43,620 nucleotides of DNA. Source: Bondarzewia mesenterica (lineage: Eukaryota > Basidiomycota > Agaricomycetes > Russulales > Bondarzewiaceae). How positions within the stretch are numbered: the first letter of the stretch is position 1; the number at the start of each line of letters is the position of its first letter. The notes under the pieces were generated by a model that saw nothing but the letters and a program-made list of their open reading frames with translations, made no database searches and was not told the DNA's origin. The DNA lies in NCBI GenBank assembly GCA_004802705.1, contig SGPL01000279.1, positions 1 through 43,620 on the forward strand, given 5' to 3'. The translations under genes were made by a program, and so were the position numbers. Shown here in pieces: positions 23,946 to 35,593 of this stretch.

Positions 23946-25387
23946 CAATTTGCCCATTCAGGTTGTGCGCAGATGGTGGAACGGTGACCGGATCAGCCCG
24001 AGAGGTTGACATGATCCGGGTAAAGGCAAGTAACAGGAAGGATTTCTCAATCTGTCCCTGGCCCTTTGATGGCGCGTGAAGGAGTTCGTTTGGGGACCCC
24101 GTTGGTGGCGGAAAGTATCACGTACCGTGACAAGTCTAACAACCACACATTGGCGAATCTGAAGAGCAGAAACAACGAACGTGGTACGCCTGAGTCGGAC
24201 CCTGGTTAAGAGGAAAGCATAAAGCACATACAATGGTTCCTGGGGTTGAGGACGGACTGCTATACACGTGTGCACCACTCGCAAGGGCGAGTTTCTCGAC
24301 GCGACAAACGATTCATGATCCGAGGCGCTATTCGACTTCGATTGGCGCGCCTTCGCAGACCTAGTTTGCCTTCTGTTCCAAATCATTCTAAGCAAGCCTT
24401 CGCATTACCTTGATCAGGGGGCCTCCTCCCATCTATCTCGCTGGAATCCCGGTCTGTCCCGGTGATCGTTACGCCATAGTATGGAGAACATGCGTACCCC
24501 CTGCATAGGTAAAGAGACGTTCCAAGGCTCCTACCGATAACCGTTGATGCGCAAGATGATGTCTTTTGTGGCGTAACATGCCCACGCATTGATGCAATCG
24601 AAAACGTTCATTTCTGAAATGGAAAAGGCAGGATGCCGGTTGGTTCCGAGGCCGCCATTGAACGGGATCATAGATGAGGAATCTAGATTTTAGTACCCAC
24701 CACTTTTGTCTAATTTTGTGCAGCGGTGAAAAGCCAGAGCGAATCTCGTCGCATCAAGCAATATGTTCGTGGCATACATAAGTAGTAGTTCCCCTGAATT
24801 GTGTCTGCATACTGATACACTCTCACAGTTGCATGTCTGCTATACTTTCTTGGTTTGCCAGCATGCCGTTTAAAAAAGGAAGACCGTGTGTTTTGAGTGC
24901 CTTAGATTTAATTACAGCCAGAGAGTCGACACGTCCGACCTACAAGGAGAAAAAACATCATCAGAATCCGTCAAACTTTCATACCTTATGACCCGGAGCA
25001 TCGATGGTTCATACCTTCGACGGCCCACAGCTCCTAGTTTACCCGAGCGCAGCAGCGCTCTGCGTACAACGCGAGGCGCTCAGGTGCAATGCACCATGCA
25101 CATCTGACGAAAGTGGATAGTGAACGAATTGTCGCGCACTGAGGCCCTCGGGCTGCCTCGGACATTGCATTTCCGTAATACCGAAGCTTGACCGAAGCTG
25201 CCTTTGATGGAGATACGTAAGCATAGCTAATTTTAGGTTATTAGTCAGTCCGTCAAGGTCCGCCGCGGACTATTTTATTGTGGCATACTCATCTTTCTCG
25301 TCTTACTCGTGCGATTATAATCTGCCCACTGTGCCCAGAACTTATAGTTGCGACAGTCAAGTCGCCACGGAACTGCAAGGACCTCTC

Positions 25388-25394
25388 TATAAAG
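25388..25394 (+). promoter_or_regulatory. TATA box of the HPP gene
   Basis: TATAAAG lies 53 bases upstream of the HPP start codon, which implies a leader of only about 20-25 bases. Assigned by sequence and position. Confidence 0.5.
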
Positions 25395-25440
25395 CAGGTG
25401 ATCTAGCCTGTCTGGCTTTGAAGGCGTTTACTTGTGCCCC

Positions 25441-26257
25441 ATGTCGTCTCGTAACCGTCTCGCACGTCTTCCACCTTGGTTGAGTCATTGGCTGGGCTAC
25501 CGTTCTTCACCGCCGAAAAAACAACCAGACTACATCATCTACATCTGGTCTTTTGTTGGTGCATTCTGTGGCCTCTCCGTCCTCCAGGCTGTCTTCGGAC
25601 ATGCCCATTATTTCATCAAGCGCAATGTACCCTCAATTGTCGCCAGTTATGTACGTACCGAATTGATTGAAGGCGGTCCAGCTCTCTGATTTTGACCTTC
25701 CTTGGTAGGGAGCCTCTGCAGTCCTTTGTTATGGCGCCATTGAGGCACCTCTCGCCCAGCCAAGGGCACTCGTCGGCGGGCACTTCATCAGTGCCCTCAT
25801 AGGCGTCTGTATTACGAAGCTCTTCGGCCTCTTGCCATCGGAAGAGCGCCTCGAATCCTTGCGTTGGCTCGCAGGCTCTCTCTCTGCCGCATTAGCCATT
25901 GTCGTTATGCAAATCACGAGTACGACCCACCCTCCAGCGGGTGCTACCGCCCTCCTCGCCGCCGTCAACCCGGACATTTACGGCATGTCGTGGTATTACC
26001 TCCCTGTCGTTCTCCTTTCTTCGACACTCGTCCTCGTTACTGCCCTCCTTTTCAATAATATTCAGCGCCGTTACCCAGTCTTTTGGATCGTCCCTGCCGT
26101 CCCTGTTGCAGTAAAGCCACCTCAGGCATCCAGTGCCGCAGAAAAGGCAGTAGATTCACCAAACTCGTCCATTCCGGACAAACTTGCGCAATCTCAAGGT
26201 GCGCCGGATGCGGAGAAGGGCTCTGTTTCGGTCAAGAACTCTTCAGCTGACGTGTGA
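25441..26257 (+). CDS. HPP-family integral membrane protein
   Basis: Small multi-pass membrane protein with the HPP domain. Plant members of this family have been linked to plastid nitrite transport, and the role of fungal members is not established. Two exons, 25441-25650 and 25709-26257, give 252 residues. Hydrophobic segments include YIIYIWSFVGAFCGLSVLQA, the region after GASAVLCYGAIEAPLAQPRA, LSAALAIVVMQIT and YYLPVVLLSSTLVLVTALLF. The name-giving HPP motif is in ITSTTHPPAGATALLAAVNP. The soluble C-terminal tail of about 50 residues is Ser/Ala/Lys-rich. The start MSSRNRLARLPPWL is the first in-frame ATG before the domain, 53 bases after a TATA box. The gene converges with AIP1. Confidence 0.92.
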
Positions 26258-26595
26258 AAAATGTGCGCCCTCATTATTGGTCTTGTATTGGAAACGGTAC
26301 TTATATATAGCCAATTCAATTCCCATTTTTTGAATTTAGAAATCCAGGCGCTACGTACTTATTTCCGCAGTTCTGATTTCTGTCTTTTCAAAGTTTCAGA
26401 TCAGGCTTTGTTCGAGGCACACTTTCGGAGCCTGCTCCGACATCACACCTTGTTGTGTGTTGCACGCTGCAAGGTGTACTGCCAGAGAGAACTGGATTTT
26501 TTTTTAACTTCTAGACTCCGATCACAATTTACCGTTACAATTTCGTTACATCTTCAGGACATACCCGACACAGTTCAAATTGTACATTCCTCCAA
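26258..26595. other. Convergent 3' flanks of HPP and AIP1
   Basis: No independent gene is supported. The stretch contains a T-run near 26500 and a small inverted repeat at about 26446-26480 (ACACCTTG with CAAGGTGT). An open frame on the plus strand continues into the antisense of the last AIP1 exon and is regarded as spurious. Confidence 0.45.
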
Positions 26596-29287
26596 TCACG
26601 CGTGGAAAGTCACTTCCCACTGCCTCACGCATGCATCGGCCCCCGCGCTGATTAGCTTGCCATTGATATCATTGCTTCCGACCCAGAACACGGCATTGAC
26701 CCCCCCGGAAACCGCGTTCTTGATTGCTATGTTTTTCATCGGCTTGGCCACACTCCATATGTAAACGTGCGTGTCGAGAGACCCAGAAGCACAATGCTGA
26801 GAATCGGCCGTCCATGATAGCGAGTGGATCCGTGCAGTATGGAAGGACCACCGTCCCGTAATCATCTGCGCACGAAGCCGGTGTTAGAAAGAGAAAGACC
26901 ATCACGCCAATCGATTACATCGTGATTAACGAATTGGATTTACCTTCCGTTCTTTTGCGTCGAACAAAACGATCTTCCCGCTCGACTTATGCCACGAGGT
27001 CAGTATTGGCCCGTACATTGAATATCAGAACTCACATCACCCGCAACTAACTTTGAGCCATCGGGAGAAAAGGACAGAGCACTAATAACCCCCTTATTCC
27101 CCTCAAGAATAGCGACCTCCTGAAGTGATTTTCCGTCCCAGTCATACAATCGGACTTTCTGATCCTACAACGATGTGAGAATCCCAGAAGTCTACGAAGA
27201 AATTTTATTCGAGACGGGTTGTGGAAGTGACGTACCTCCATTCCAATCGCAACGCTTGAATCAAGCGCAGCGACTGCACTAGGCGTAGACGGCATCTTCA
27301 ATTCGGCGACCTTCTGATTAGACCTAACTGCTTCAACTCCACCGCTCTCGGCAACGAACACAGTGCCGTCGCCTGCGACGGCGATAGCCTTGGGCTGAGA
27401 GCCCGTTGCGAAGGATGCAGGTCTGATAGCGAATTCATGTCAGTCTTCACAGAGATCCAGATTGATGAAGAAAAAGCTCGAACACAAAACTCTTCCCTTC
27501 AACCTCGCGGACCTGATCGTCGAAGCCGGCAGTGAAGACCTTGCCGTCAGCCGCATAGGCGAGATTGGAGACTAAGTTGGTATGTCCCCGTCCCTGAACG
27601 TAAGAAACCTCGCCCGCCGTGTCGTATGATAGAAGACGTCCATCTGCAGTTCCCACCAGGAACGTGTCAGGAGACAAGGGGCCAGCGGCAGTGATGGCTT
27701 TTTGTGGACCCTACATCAGCAAACCCGACTTTAAGTATGAAGCGAATGAAGTACAAAGATTGAGAGTGCACTTGAAGAATCTTAACGGGTTTATCTCCAC
27801 TTCGTCTGTCAAATACATTCAGGTCGCCCGAGACGGAGAGGGAAATGACTGTATCGGGAGCATTCCATACATTCCCGACCTGCTGGAAGTCGACCCCACT
27901 ACCAAGAATGTACGATGCAGTCAATTTGCGCGTCTCCACGTCCCCTTGAAGGCAAGTGAGTTCATCACGGTGGCCATGTCGAGTTAGTGATCAACCTTAC
28001 ATAGTTTCACCGTGGTGTCGGCGGATGATGTGACGATAGATTTACCGTCAGGACTCCACCCAACGGCATACTGAACCCGAGATGTCAGATATGACAGGCG
28101 TCAATCGAAAAGATTTGCGCGTACAGCAGTGCCTTTGTGCCCCTCGAATTCACCGAGGACATCGCCAGTTTTGCCGTCGTACGTGAATATCTTACCATCC
28201 GATCCCACACTAGCGAATTGATCTCCTGATGGTGCATACCGCACATCTTGGACGAATTTCGTGTGGGTCTTGATGGTCTGCGCATATTCGGAGGTTGTTC
28301 AAAACTGATTTTCGAGCTCGATTGACCCAAGACTGCACCTTAACATATTTGTATGGTGCGCCTGAATCTCATGGGGTGAGGAACAGGGAGCCACGGTGAC
28401 AGACACTAGAGACGGACCTTGATGGAATACAATGAGACTATCGTCGGCAGCAGTTGCAGCGCGAAAGGGACGTTGATGTCGGATGGCAACAGCATTTATC
28501 GCCTAGATCACAGGTATGCCATCATCTGCACTATAGATGTGCCAATATCCCGCAACGAACCTTAGAATGCCCAATGATCTCTCCGGTAGTGGTGCCCGTG
28601 TCGAACATGAATGCGTGACCAAATCTAAGTGCAAGAGCTATGATTGAGCCAAAGTGATGGAGCCCTAAAGTAATATATACTTCTCTCTCCCATCTCCAAC
28701 TGCGATGATGCGTTTGCTCTCCCCGTCCCACTCGAGGTCGTTTCTATTGAATTGTGAGCCATGAGTGCGCACTAGCTCTAATATAAGGACGTACACTCTC
28801 CCGGATATGACCTTGTATTCTCCCTTCAATGACTGATCCTCCCCCACTGTATCCCAGATGCGCACTATTCATGCCGACGACACAATATGTAGCAAGCCAG
28901 TTGTGCTGAAGATACAAGTGAATCTGGCTCACCATTCCCCGAGACATCAGCCGATGCACAGTAGTACCCTGTGGGCGATATACGCGCTACTGTTGTGTTC
29001 TGAACATGACCCGAGTATGCGACACCAAGTCCAGGATTCTATTATGTAGTGGGAGTTTTAGCGTTTACCTGTATCCCACCAAAGACGCACGACTGACATT
29101 CATGTCGCGTATCTGAGCAGTGCTATAAGTATCAAGAAATATGCGTGAACACTGAAGCCATTCAACGCACGAAGACGGTCTTTCCGTTCGCGTAGACGAT
29201 CTTCTCTTTGCTCGCGCTGAGCTTCGTCGATACGCCACGTGCAGTCGTCGGGTTGGCGGCGTACAAGTTGATCTTCGTAAACGACAT
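26596..29287 (-). CDS. AIP1: Actin-interacting protein 1 (WD40, cofilin cofactor)
   Basis: WD-repeat protein that works with cofilin to disassemble and cap actin filaments in cortical patches. It starts MSFTKINLYAANPTTARGVS and reads into KIVYANGKTVFV, matching the characteristic Aip1 N-terminus. Successive exons give WD40 blades typical of the two-propeller fold: YSGHVQNTTVARISPTGYYC, RIWDTVGEDQSLKGEYKVI, IAVGDGRE, TKFVQDVRYAPSGDQFASVG, SPDGKSIVTSSADTTVKL, then PDTVISLSVSGDLNVFDRRS. The last exon ends HSLSWTADSQHCASGSLDTH, VYIWSV and RQWEVTFHA. The length is about 600 residues, as expected. The gene has many short introns, with no frame break found in the exons examined. Its 5' end is only 361 bases from the stop of MAD3, which lies upstream in the same orientation. 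Confidence 0.94.
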
Positions 29288-29648
29288 CGCGCCCTTGTAG
29301 AAGTTGTATCTGTTATTCTGGTTCGAGAGTACGCGTATGCAAAGTATCTGCGGACAAGGGCAGTGGCGTCTGGATACGAGTGAATCTAGATGATCGCAGC
29401 AATCCAGATTAGGATGACATTTGCATCTTTTCAGATAAGATAAGATGCAGGAGTACTGTTTCTCTGCTGCATAAGGACGGGACTTCTGTACATACACTTA
29501 GTAGACCAGACGGTCAAGTCATACATAATCTACACAAGTAGCTAAAAGGACGAGATGGTTAATGAGGTTTTTTCTGGAGGTTAGAGTTTTGCCAATAGTC
29601 AGGACGAACGTAAGTGATACTTCATCGGTCTACAGAAAGAAAAGCAGA
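29288..29648. other. Short spacer between MAD3 stop and AIP1 start
   Basis: About 360 bases holding the MAD3 3' flank and the AIP1 promoter. No gene and no clear TATA element was recognised. Confidence 0.4.
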
Positions 29649-31153
29649 TCAATCAATGTCGACGGGCGGGTCCTCATAATTCTTGAATGGATCCTTCCTC
29701 AAAGCTTCGGCCTCGGAAGATGTAGCTTGCCCTTTTCCTCCAATCCTTTTCACCTTCATAACACTCTCCGGAACTCCGGCATTGCTTGACGAACCAGAGG
29801 GTGAAGTGGGCTGGAAGAGCACTAAATGGTATAGCACGATATTAGAAGTTCGGTTCTACTCACCTCATCTCGAAATGGTGTAAACTTGGGTGTAGATGGA
29901 CGAGCATCTGATGCTTCAGCCTCATCTCTGAATGGAACAAAAGAGGGTTTCGCTCGTGTCTGCGACACTTCCTTATCTGCCCTCCTACCCACCGGAGCGG
30001 CTGGCGGCGGCATCTCCTTCGAATCGGCAGGCGGATCTCTAAAAATTGGGATACGCGATCCACTTGGCACAGATGCAAGGCGATGGTGACGTCCCGGCTG
30101 CTTCAAGATCGTTCCCTTGGCCTTACTGACTTCAGGAACATTCTCTTTAACCCGGGTCTTACGCGTACCAAGCTCTTCCCAAGGTGTTATTGATGAGTCT
30201 GCCACCGCCTGTGCTTCTGAACCCGTGGGATCAACGAAAACTTGCAAGCGAGCATTGGAACGTGAACGAGTGGTTGGTCCTGATCCGACTGCGCTCCCTT
30301 GAGGCTGAGTGGACGATGTGCCAGAAACAGAGGCTGTGCGCGACTGGCGAGTAGAAGTTTTGGGGACGGTGGAGTCGCCAAGGATTTTGCGTTTGGTGGT
30401 GGTGTTGGTGGTGGGCGGTGGTGAAGGTGGTGTCTCCGGAATGGGTGCAGCGGACATCATGCGCTTTTGGAATTCTCGGTGTTTCGATTTTAGGCGTTGA
30501 ATAGGATTGGCCTGGCGGTTAAGCCCAAGCAGATAAATATCGTCTGCTTCAGTTCGCCTGATACAGTACAAACAATGATATGCATGAGAGAACAAAGGCG
30601 ACATCCACACCGTCACGCACCTTCCGTTCCGTTCCAATACCGCTGCAAACTCCTCATACAAAAGTGAGAATGAAGTCCCAATCTCATTCGCCATGAGATA
30701 CCTGAAGATGATGGTGGGCTTCTCGACATAAGTGGCGTACAGGACCCATAACTTCAGATACCGCAAATCACCTCTCCACGCTCCACCCCGATCGTCCTTT
30801 AAGACACGCGTTGCCTCCTCCAGCAGCTCTAACAACCCTGACTCGGCACTATGTCCCTCGGGGTAATTTTCGACTGTCCAATACACAAGCTGGCAGAACG
30901 CTTCGAGGGGATCGTCATCCTCATCCTCAAGAGCAACTTCAACATTGATACGAAGCCTGTTACGCGTCGCTGCAAGCTTGGATTCGCGCAACGCGTGTGG
31001 GGTAGAGAGAGCTACCTGAAGAGAAGTAGCGCGTCGTCCTGACGCGAGTGGTTGGATGTTCTCTTTCTTGGCTTCCAGGAGGTCGCCATCGACGATGACA
31101 GGCCCGTCGTCCTGAAAGACGTCCACGTCACTATTCTCATGGGATGAAGACAT
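29649..31153 (-). CDS. MAD3: Spindle assembly checkpoint protein Mad3 (BubR1-like, no kinase domain)
   Basis: Subunit of the mitotic checkpoint complex that blocks Cdc20-APC/C at unattached kinetochores. Three exons (30621-31153, 29864-30557, 29649-29810) give 462 residues. The first KEN box is at residues 30-32 (EAKKENIQP). The Mad3/BUB1 homology I TPR domain covers about 78-215, with DDPLEAFCQLVYWTVENYPE, LRYLKLWVLYATYVEKP and ADDIYLLGLNRQANPIQRLK. The second KEN box is at 315-317 (TRVKENVPE). Motifs close to the ABBA consensus flank it: LQVFVD (282-287) and IPIFRD (347-352). Two more, FVPFRD (384-389) and FTPFRD (403-408), follow. There is no kinase domain, so this is Mad3 and not Bub1. 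The start is the first ATG before the KEN box. The first intron is 63 bases and free of in-frame stops. Confidence 0.95.
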
Positions 31154-32078
31154 AATGAGCGTATCTATATCGTTCGATGAGCTGTATAAAATGTGAATTC
31201 AGCAAGTAACTGTGGTTGAAAAGAGAGTCAGAGGTACAGATGCGCGTTCGGCGACGCGGTTGCAGCACATTGTCACGTGCGACGCGCGAGGGCCCGAGCT
31301 GGATTTTCCTTTCCGAAGGTATTTTTGTAAGTTTTTACTACTAACGTATATAAGGTACTTAGAAAGCACGTACGGTTGTGAGGCGGCGAATCCGAGCAAG
31401 TGAAAGGCGTTTGACTACGTCGTCGTCGATGGAGATGAGTCTGGTGCACATACATTTTCCCTCGTAACATGTAGGGAACTTCAACCTATCTGAGGAAGCG
31501 CAGGGTGCGTCATGGCCTCAAGACATTCTGAAGATCCAGAGAACTTGCTTGTCGATGCTGAGAAGATGTGAGTTTTATGATCCAAATTAAATCGGATCAC
31601 AACGCTCATAAGTAAGTACGAGTGAGATTTGCTATCAAGCATCCCTTTGGCATTCTCTATACTGTTCAAGTCTGATGTGAATCGGGACTAAGACGACAGC
31701 CCTACGCATAGAGTGGCAAGGCAGATTATATGATTGCTTGTCCCACGTTGGAAACTTGAAGTCAGGAAGAAAACCACTCGAGAAAAAGATCGATACTGGT
31801 TTTCATGCCAGGCTCGATTTTCGGAGGATGTTACAGTATCAGTCAATATCTGCTCTCGCGGGGCTTGAAACAGCAACTGAATTTTGGGTCCAGGTGCTGA
31901 GGATATTATCTTGAGCGAGTCCGCTTGACATGCCCGTTGCTAGAGGCCACGCGGTGTAAAAGAAATCACTACATCAGAGAGCATGAAACCTGAAAACGTC
32001 AGAGCGCAAATTGATTACAGACAACACAGAGAAATCATGATAAATGCTCAGAAGGATGAGAACCTCAAGCACCAACCC
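31154..32078. other. Intergenic region between GMC oxidoreductase and MAD3
   Basis: This is the MAD3 upstream side and the 3' flank of the GMC gene. Upstream of MAD3 at about 31245-31295 there are GACGCGG and GACGCGC words, near-matches to the MCB box, and a CACGTG. No gene is supported in the rest. Confidence 0.4.
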
Positions 32079-34892
32079 TCACGGCCGCGCCCGCTTGACT
32101 AACTCCGCAGCCTTCTCAGCAACAGCGATTACAACCGAACATGGATGCCCCGAAACTTGGGTTGGAAAAACGGAGGCATCTACCACGCGCAGACCATCAA
32201 TTCCATGGACCTTCAGCTCTGGGTCGACAACGCTTGACTGCGGAGTTTGGCCCATACGGGCAGTAGAAACCTGCAGGATACGACATCAATATGAGTAACA
32301 TCACGAATAGAAAAGACGCACAGGATGCCACGTCGCCATGCCATTCTTTCGGATCCATGCTTTCAGATCGTCGTCGGTTATCTATGTGAAAACACGAGTG
32401 ACTCGATGAGTGGCAACGCTTGCAACTGTATGAAACACCTGCCTACCTCGTCAGGATTGGCATTCCCGGGGTATAGCCAGGGCATCTGCTCCGCCGCAGA
32501 TTCAGAGCTAGTCCATTCCATTTTAGATCGGAGAGGTTCGGTGTGAGCCATTCGAAGAATGAGTCGGACGCCGCGGATGAGGACGTTCATATCGCTCTCA
32601 GATGCGAGGTAGCTGGTCACAGTAAAAACTCGGAAATTAGTATAAGGTGACGCCACTCGTTGACGTAGGTGGAACGCACTTCGGGTCGATCAAAGGTTTG
32701 TCCCATATGCTGTTGCTCTTCAGAGCGATCGAGCCTTCGCTTGTAGGTCTCAAAACCATTGTACCCTAGGTGCGAGGACGTTATTACAGTGTTTATTGAA
32801 GGTATCAATGACTGACCATGCTGATTCCGTCTACACCACTTGGCGGCCTTTTGGAGCCATTTTCTAGTACAACAATTGGCGTCCAAATGACCTCGATGTC
32901 CGGGGCATTGGGTCCCGAAGTATTATCTTGTCTGGGACCCCCTTCACTACTGGATCCACCAGTGAAAGGTAGGCTGCGCAGACGCATGATCATAAGTACT
33001 CAGCATGAGACAACTTCATACGAAAGCATTAATCGCTCACGTAGCATCGTCAGACCGGACGAAAGCACCTCCGGGCAGCGACAAACCGGCCATTGGTCCG
33101 CCTCCAGTGATCAACCACTTCAGCAGTGCCAGTGCGCCTGCCAATGGTCCCCCTATGTAGTCCCATGTTAACTTCTGCGAGGACTTAGTACGAAGAATCA
33201 ATGTTCCGCAGCTTGGATGCTGAAAGGTACAGAGTAAGTTATGGCAACATTAGAGACAGAAAACAACGCACGTCAAGGAGGTGTTGCCCGACAGCCGGGA
33301 GGTCCTTCACAAGCTGCACGCCGACCTTTTCCAGCTCGCGTCGCGGGCCAACGCCACTGAGCATCAAGATCTGCGGACTAGCCACCGCTCCTGCAGACAA
33401 TATAACTTCTTGCTTTGCGTGGATACGGTAACGAGGACCAGTCGCAGTTGGGGACAACTCGACGCCAATCGCACGTGGTATGCCTCCGTTTTCAGACGGT
33501 GTGGAGAACAATATTCTCTCAACCATGATGTTGGTGAGGACTTTCAAGTTGGAACGAGACATAACGGAGGGAGGTAAATAGGCTGTTGCTGCAGAACTGC
33601 CTACACATGAGTATGAAATTAATTGAGCTGTAAGTTCAACGAGATAGTTATCAATTAGAATGACGCACGTTTACCGCTTTGATCTGTGAACGTCATGAAT
33701 TCCGCTGCACCAAGAGTCCCAGAGGCGGTACACAGATCACTAAGTGCAGCATTATATGCCATGATTGACGATGGGCATAGGAAAGTATCACGACGAGAAT
33801 CGCATACCTGACATCAAATATACCTAATGACTTGCACGTTTCTAGGAGGATCTGATGGATTGGCTAGCCGAGGAAATCAGCAGTAGTTTGGAATCAGTAT
33901 TAGAATGTGCACGCATAATATCCCAGTCATTGGAACGGAATCATTATATTACTCACGGCAGGTTCACATCGCTGCTGGCCTACCTGCCATGGGCCCCCAA
34001 ACCCATGGTCAGATTTTTTCACCAAGGGAAAGTGGGGATCCGGCGAGTAGTTTTCGGCCTTTAAGAAATATCTAAGGTAAGACATTGTACAGTATTGTTG
34101 GTACAAATGATTGCGAGAGAATCAGATGAACTGACGGTAGAAGGTCCTTGTAGTCCCATCCGACGGCGCCGAGACGAGACCATTCTTCAAAATCTGTCGG
34201 AAGAGGAGTTACATTTGTTACTGAAATGGACAGAGATATAGACATACTCACCAGAAGGGGCACATCGATGATATATCAAACAATTGATTGCGCTTTATGT
34301 AGATCCTTGAGCTTAATAGAGACTACAGGCTAACGAGAATATGTTGGGTTCACCTCGTTCCACCCAAGATTTTGCCGCGTGGCCAATAAATTTGTCTGTT
34401 GCCAAGAGAGTCCTGAGGACTAGAGATCAAGATCAGTTACCCACGAATTTATTTGGGCCACATCTACTGAGTATATTGACATTGTTTCGTAGTTCCAGTC
34501 CGCATCGGACTTAAAAAGCTTTGAGAACGCTAAAGGAATACTAGACATCAGATTTCCCTCGTAGCTGTCAGATGCATGCGGTTGAGGATTTTTAATGGTA
34601 GCATCGAGGAGGATGTGGGCCCTCACGTTTGTCCCGCTTCAACGAGCAAGACAGTCGTCTTCGGATCTTCCGACAACCTTGAGGCCATAACGCAACCCGC
34701 GGTTCCTAATAGGGAGAAAACTTACATTGGCGTTGAGAGATCATGCAGGTGAGACTGACCTCCTCCGACAATTACATAGTCGAATGCCTTCCAGTTGCTC
34801 GATTCTGCTGCTTCAGTCGAAGTCAGGATGTCGACCTTGGTAGCGACCTTGGAGGGGTCGATGAGCGTACGCTTTGAGTAAGATGCACCCAT
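32079..34892 (-). CDS. GMC-family FAD oxidoreductase, intracellular type
   Basis: FAD-dependent alcohol/sugar/aryl-alcohol oxidase or dehydrogenase of the glucose-methanol-choline family. The FAD-binding Rossmann motif DYVIVGGGTAGCVMASRLSE is near the start. It is followed by LLVEAG, PQDSLGNRQIYWPRGKILGG, AINCLIYHRCAPSDFEEWSR and the second GMC signature EVILSAGAVASPQILMLSGV. The catalytic loop WHP/VSTARMG and the final VFPTQVSGHPCSVVIAVAEK both retain their histidine. There are more than a dozen exons, and the reading frame stays open across all junctions I followed, so the gene looks intact despite its fragmented appearance. No secretion signal is visible. The protein starts MGASYSKRT, which fits an N-myristoylation site. 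The substrate cannot be named. Confidence 0.92.
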
Positions 34893-35157
34893 AGCAAGCC
34901 TAGTCAGCTTGGAAGGACAATGAATCCGGTCGACAACACAGAGGAATTGGTGCAAAAGCAGCGCGGAAGCTACAGGGCCCTGAATGCGAGGTGGGATACT
35001 TAAGTTATATGCATTTGGTAGCCGCGCGTCGTGGGAATCGTAATGAACGCTGCCGTTTTCCAGCTTGAAGAATGAAACACTGTGAATGGAAGAATTGGGG
35101 CGGAGCATCGCATGCTTGAGCTGCCCAGAACTTGCCACAAATTGTGAAATTTGCAAG

Positions 35158-35330
35158 TGCTTTGTGGTCGCCCACGACCACAAAGCAACCTTTATTAAAT
35201 TTAGTATCGACGTGGGGCACGCTACGGGAGATCCCGAGTGGCTTACATAAGACGCCCCCTCCGACTTCCGCTAAGCGCGGCAGCTCGGGCTGACCGCGCG
35301 CCCCATGGGGTCGATACTAAAGGTTGCTTC
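35158..35330. mobile_element. Small fold-back (MITE-like) element with terminal inverted repeats
   Basis: AAGCAACCTTTA at 35183-35194 continues, after a 9-base insertion, as GTATCGAC at 35204-35211. The far end at 35302-35329 is the reverse complement of AAGCAACCTTTAGTATCGAC followed by CCCATGGGGC. The similarity extends a few bases further inward (TGGGGC and CGC). The element of about 147 bases has no coding capacity. Abutting and overlapping its left end is a perfect 13-bp hairpin, TGCTTTGTGGTCG with a CCCA loop, at 35158-35187. No clear target-site duplication was seen, so the class is uncertain. Confidence 0.55.
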
Positions 35331-35540
35331 GTTCAAGCCGCCGACTCAGCATTGAGGCGAGGCTGAGGCTGGCTGAGATGAGGCAGCGCAGCCGCGGCCT
35401 TGCTGACTGTCCTGAGTTGAGATGATGCGGCTGCCGTATCTGATCGGCGACTAATCGTTGTTCTGTGAAATCAGGCAACGCCTTCGAAAGATAGCATATG
35501 TTTTATACTTCTGCGTGCTTGAATAGAGCATTATGAGAGA

Positions 35541-35550
35541 TATAAAAAAA
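35541..35550 (+). promoter_or_regulatory. TATA-like element before the orphan open frame
   Basis: TATAAAAAAA lies about 45-50 bases upstream of the ATG at 35594. It is the main hint that the following open frame could be transcribed. Confidence 0.3.
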
Positions 35551-35593
35551 GACTCAGGCAACAGACAGCCAGATTGCCCTCAGTTCTCACCTA

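Larger units (their letters stand above)
23248..25440. other. Long intergenic region between divergent CYP-B and HPP genes
   Basis: About 2.2 kb with no supportable gene. It contains the CYP-B promoter on the left, a strong 19-bp inverted repeat at 23899-23945 and the HPP promoter on the right. Short open frames on both strands show no family motif and no consistent splice pattern. Confidence 0.5.

Noticed and set aside
26261..26764. 167-codon plus-strand frame after the HPP gene
   Set aside because: It overlaps the last AIP1 exon in antisense, has no family motif, and starts only four bases after the HPP stop codon.
32079..34892. GMC gene as a pseudogene
   Set aside because: It first looked broken because of many short frames. 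Following splice sites gave an open reading frame across all junctions examined, with both active-site histidines kept.
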